64,000 nt of DNA from Pseudomonadota bacterium (GTDB lineage: Bacteria; Pseudomonadota; Gammaproteobacteria; Burkholderiales; Rhodocyclaceae). Position numbers and translations under genes: made by a program. The notes beneath the pieces were generated by a model. It was not told the DNA's origin. It searched no databases and saw only the letters and a list, made by a program, of their open reading frames with translations. Positions 63,556-64,000 of the stretch are shown piece by piece; position 1 is the stretch's first letter; each line of letters begins with the position of its first letter. Location: positions 124,001-188,000 of the forward strand of contig JAFEDI010000103.1 of NCBI GenBank assembly GCA_018241725.1. Reading direction: 5' to 3'.

Positions 63556-64000
63556 ATGTCGGAAAGCGACTGCATAGTGTGTGGGAGGATTGTTGAGGAA
63601 ATTTTGCCTCGCCGCCGAAAGAAGCTTTGTGCACAATCTGTCCGCCCGTCCATCCCCGATTTGTCCCCAGTTTTGTCGAAACGTTCTCCCTCTTCCGCTC
63701 CCCTTGCGCCTACCGAGGGCGTTTGGGATGTGTTTTGTCCAGTTGTAGATAATTTTGGCGATATCGGCGTGTGCTGGCGCTTATCCCGGCAACTGGCAAC
63801 GGAGTACCGGGTTGCTGTGCGCCTGTGGGTAGATGACCTGAAGGTCGCCCGCCGACTGATTCCCCAACTCGATGTGCTTGCCATCAGCCAACAGATTGAT
63901 GGTGTGGAAATTCGTCACTGGAGTGTTCCGTTGCCGGACATCGAACCTGGCGAGGTGGTGATTTCGGCTTTTGCAGGCAATCTTCCCGACGCTTTCCTCC
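63556..64000 (+). CDS. earP: EF-P arginine rhamnosyltransferase EarP (3' end cut by window)
   Basis: The conserved N-terminus of EarP, WDVFCPVVDNFGDIGVCWRL, begins at 63724 and continues VAVRLWVDDLKVARRLIP and VVISAFAGNLPDAFL to the window edge. EarP moves rhamnose from dTDP-rhamnose onto an Arg of elongation factor P so that ribosomes can pass polyproline; VDNFGDIG lines the active site. efp normally follows. The start is uncertain: ATG 63556 is the first in-frame ATG but adds ~56 odd residues; GTG 63577 or TTG 63673 are alternatives with poor Shine-Dalgarno sites. Confidence 0.85.
   Translation, partial: MSESDCIVCGRIVEEILPRRRKKLCAQSVRPSIPDLSPVLSKRSPSSAPLAPTEGVWDVFCPVVDNFGDIGVCWRLSRQLATEYRVAVRLWVDDLKVARRLIPQLDVLAISQQIDGVEIRHWSVPLPDIEPGEVVISAFAGNLPDAFL

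Overview
This 64 kb window is GC-rich (the intergenic AT-rich islands stand out) and carries a gene set typical of a betaproteobacterium, most likely of the Rhodocyclales (Azospira/Dechloromonas-type). The basis is the rsmB-DUF4390-ntrY-ntrX block, an EarP-type EF-P rhamnosyltransferase, a PEP-CTERM protein, a NodT-type RND pump and the overall protein style. This is a family-level inference, not a database match. No rRNA, tRNA, CRISPR array, prophage or insertion sequence was found. The window looks like ordinary chromosome with many small operons joined by ATGA overlaps.

Layout. 0-7 kb: the end of a spermidine synthase-like gene, rsmB, DUF4390, the NtrY kinase with an unusual NtrX-like regulator, then hemE. 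7-15 kb: priA behind a gap with DnaA-box-like sites, a His/Lys/Ala-rich secreted protein, a Fur-box-like promoter driving a small ORF plus a DUF2325 protein, and a CheY / CheC / PAS-PAS-GGDEF signalling operon. 14.6-18.3 kb: a CHASE2 histidine kinase and an OmpR-type regulator flank mscL, which lies on the opposite strand. 18.3-23.2 kb: a glyoxalase-II-like hydrolase, a secreted coiled-coil protein, pyrE, divergent xthA, then a rubrerythrin-rubredoxin-rubredoxin reductase cassette. 23.3-29.7 kb: a TetR-controlled tripartite RND efflux operon. 29.8-31.4 kb: a YqjD/YqjE/YqjK-like cassette and hpt. 31.5-37.3 kb: a MarR regulator divergent from an aminotransferase, then cobB, cobA and a strange CbiE-CbiT-like protein with a long disordered N-terminus.

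37-50 kb: periplasmic beta carbonic anhydrase, a 1292-residue FAD/Fe-S oxidoreductase, a PEP-CTERM GDSL hydrolase, ridA divergent from ilvA, an NAD-dependent epimerase with a sterol-desaturase-family hydroxylase and an SMR transporter, and a CZB-domain chemoreceptor with an Aer-like PAS protein. 50-54 kb: a PhnC-E-E-D type ABC importer (phosphonate, phosphite or selenate-like). 54-64 kb: an EamA exporter, a NYN/OST-HTH protein with a basic tail, a PilB/GspE ATPase, small lipoproteins, a ComEA-like HhH protein, a CPBP protease, an aminotransferase, a DUF1857 protein, a second EamA exporter, an orphan 89-residue protein flanked by two copies of an AT-rich repeat with DnaA boxes, and the start of earP.

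The items most worth a second look are the duplicated DnaA-box/AT-rich element around the orphan gene, the NtrX with an eroded AAA+ domain, the disordered-CbiET fusion, the CheY-CheC-diguanylate cyclase operon, and the Fur-like promoter in front of the DUF2325 pair.
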